Source of the DNA: Scortum barcoo
Lineage: Eukaryota; Chordata; Actinopteri; Centrarchiformes; Terapontidae
Direction of reading: 5' to 3'
Assembly: GCA_023238725.1 (NCBI GenBank)
Contig: CM041548.1
Location: forward strand, 12,334,752-12,398,751
DNA length: 64,000 nucleotides
Shown here: in pieces, positions 63,251 to 64,000 of the stretch
Layout of the letters: each line of letters starts with the position of its first letter
Position numbering within the stretch: the first letter of the stretch is position 1
Notes under the pieces: generated by a model
The model's database searches: none
Told to the model about the DNA's origin: nothing
Seen by the model: only the letters and a program-made list of their open reading frames with translations
Translations under genes and position numbers: made by a program

Positions 63251-64000
63251 AGCCAGGGGTGTTTGTGCGTGACGGCTGCACCCATTTTCCGCATGCTTTT
63301 CATCTTTTGGCCCGGCTCGTCCTCTCGGCTCGTGACGGCTGACTTCATGTGCCCCACTTCAGTCCATAAGTTACCACAAGGTACTCCTGTAATACTGATG
63401 GAGGAAGACTTGTGGTGTGTTGCAATTTTATTTTAATGATAAAATTTAAATTTGTAAAGTAAATGATTTGTATTTAAATAGGAGGGTAGATAACTATAAA
63501 GTGCCCTATGTTTGTAAAATATGCATGTGTGTGAATTGAATGTGATATTAAAGTAAGATAATCTTAACACTCAGTGACAATAATACAACCATCTTTTTGC
63601 CTAGAGGATACATGCATAGCTATACAGTGTATCCCACCATAATATAGTTATTATTTTCTATTTTATGTATGTGGTAAATGATAAGTAATTTAAGTAAGTC
63701 AGTTATAAATAATTATATAAAAAAACATATATTACTTTAAATAAGAAACTCATGTGATGTGTGATCATTCTGCATCTTCCAGTGAACGGTGAGATGTTAT
63801 AGCCAAGAGTAAAGTACTCTAACATATCAACATGTGTCTGAAGTCTGTCTCTACTCTCTGTCATTAACATTAGGTCCAGCAGGTGGCACTCTTTCATGTG
63901 AACGTCCATATCTCTTTGTGTGTGTGTGTATGTGTGATGCTTGACATAGTTGGGTGTATAGTTTCACTTCTGTCCAATTAAGGGCTTTGCACACAGTGTG
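63251..64000. other. 5' flank of zbtb10
   Basis: AT-rich from 63420 on, with no gene. The CTCF-like motif at 63876-63889 is the only site singled out. Confidence 0.5.
63876..63889 (+). promoter_or_regulatory. CTCF-like motif
   Basis: CCAGCAGGTGGCAC fits the CTCF core CCASYAGRKGGCRS at all 14 positions on the plus strand, about 0.97 kb upstream of the zbtb10 ATG. Confidence 0.5.

Noticed and set aside
1..64000. CRISPR arrays, prophage, bacterial operons
   Set aside because: The window is vertebrate DNA with introns and microsatellites; no spaced direct-repeat array or bacterial gene was seen.

Overview
The window is vertebrate nuclear DNA, almost certainly from a ray-finned (teleost, probably percomorph) fish. 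The evidence is small-exon genes with GT-AG introns whose proteins match hey1 and zbtb10, very dense CA/TG microsatellites, and interspersed repeats I recognise from percomorph genomes. Only two protein-coding genes can be supported, both on the minus strand. Most open frames in the rest of the window are shadows inside CA/TG repeats or low-complexity DNA. LAYOUT. (1) 1-1502 minus: hey1, a Notch-target bHLH-Orange repressor. Five exons are resolved to the base; the last one runs off the left edge. (2) 1503-3480: hey1 promoter with a GC box, CCAAT box and RBPJ/CSL site, followed by a second GC-rich, CCAAT-rich island that lies between two perfect 38-bp inverted-repeat arms. (3) about 3.5-42.7 kb: a gene desert of roughly 39 kb with microsatellites, repeat copies and some non-repetitive stretches that look like candidate regulatory sequence. 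Near its right end is an inverted pair of strong CTCF-like motifs (41.13-41.21 kb), which could be a boundary between the two genes. (4) about 42.75-62.9 kb minus: zbtb10, a BTB zinc-finger transcription factor. Five coding exons can be joined with consistent phases, and there is a long 3' UTR ending at an AATAAA. Introns carry a PIF/Harbinger-like MITE, other repeats and candidate conserved elements. (5) 62.9-64 kb: zbtb10 CpG-rich promoter and 5' flank with another CTCF-like motif. Both genes encode nuclear transcriptional regulators. Nothing in the sequence shows that they act together; their adjacency is positional. MAIN ODDITIES. Each gene carries one apparent single-base frame break in an otherwise intact, highly conserved exon: an extra A at the end of the hey1 bHLH, and a missing base before the acidic tail of zbtb10. 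Both are best explained as homopolymer-type consensus errors, but either could be a real allele. No viral genes, CRISPR arrays, rRNA or convincing tRNA genes were seen. All homology statements come from memory of the families; no search was run.
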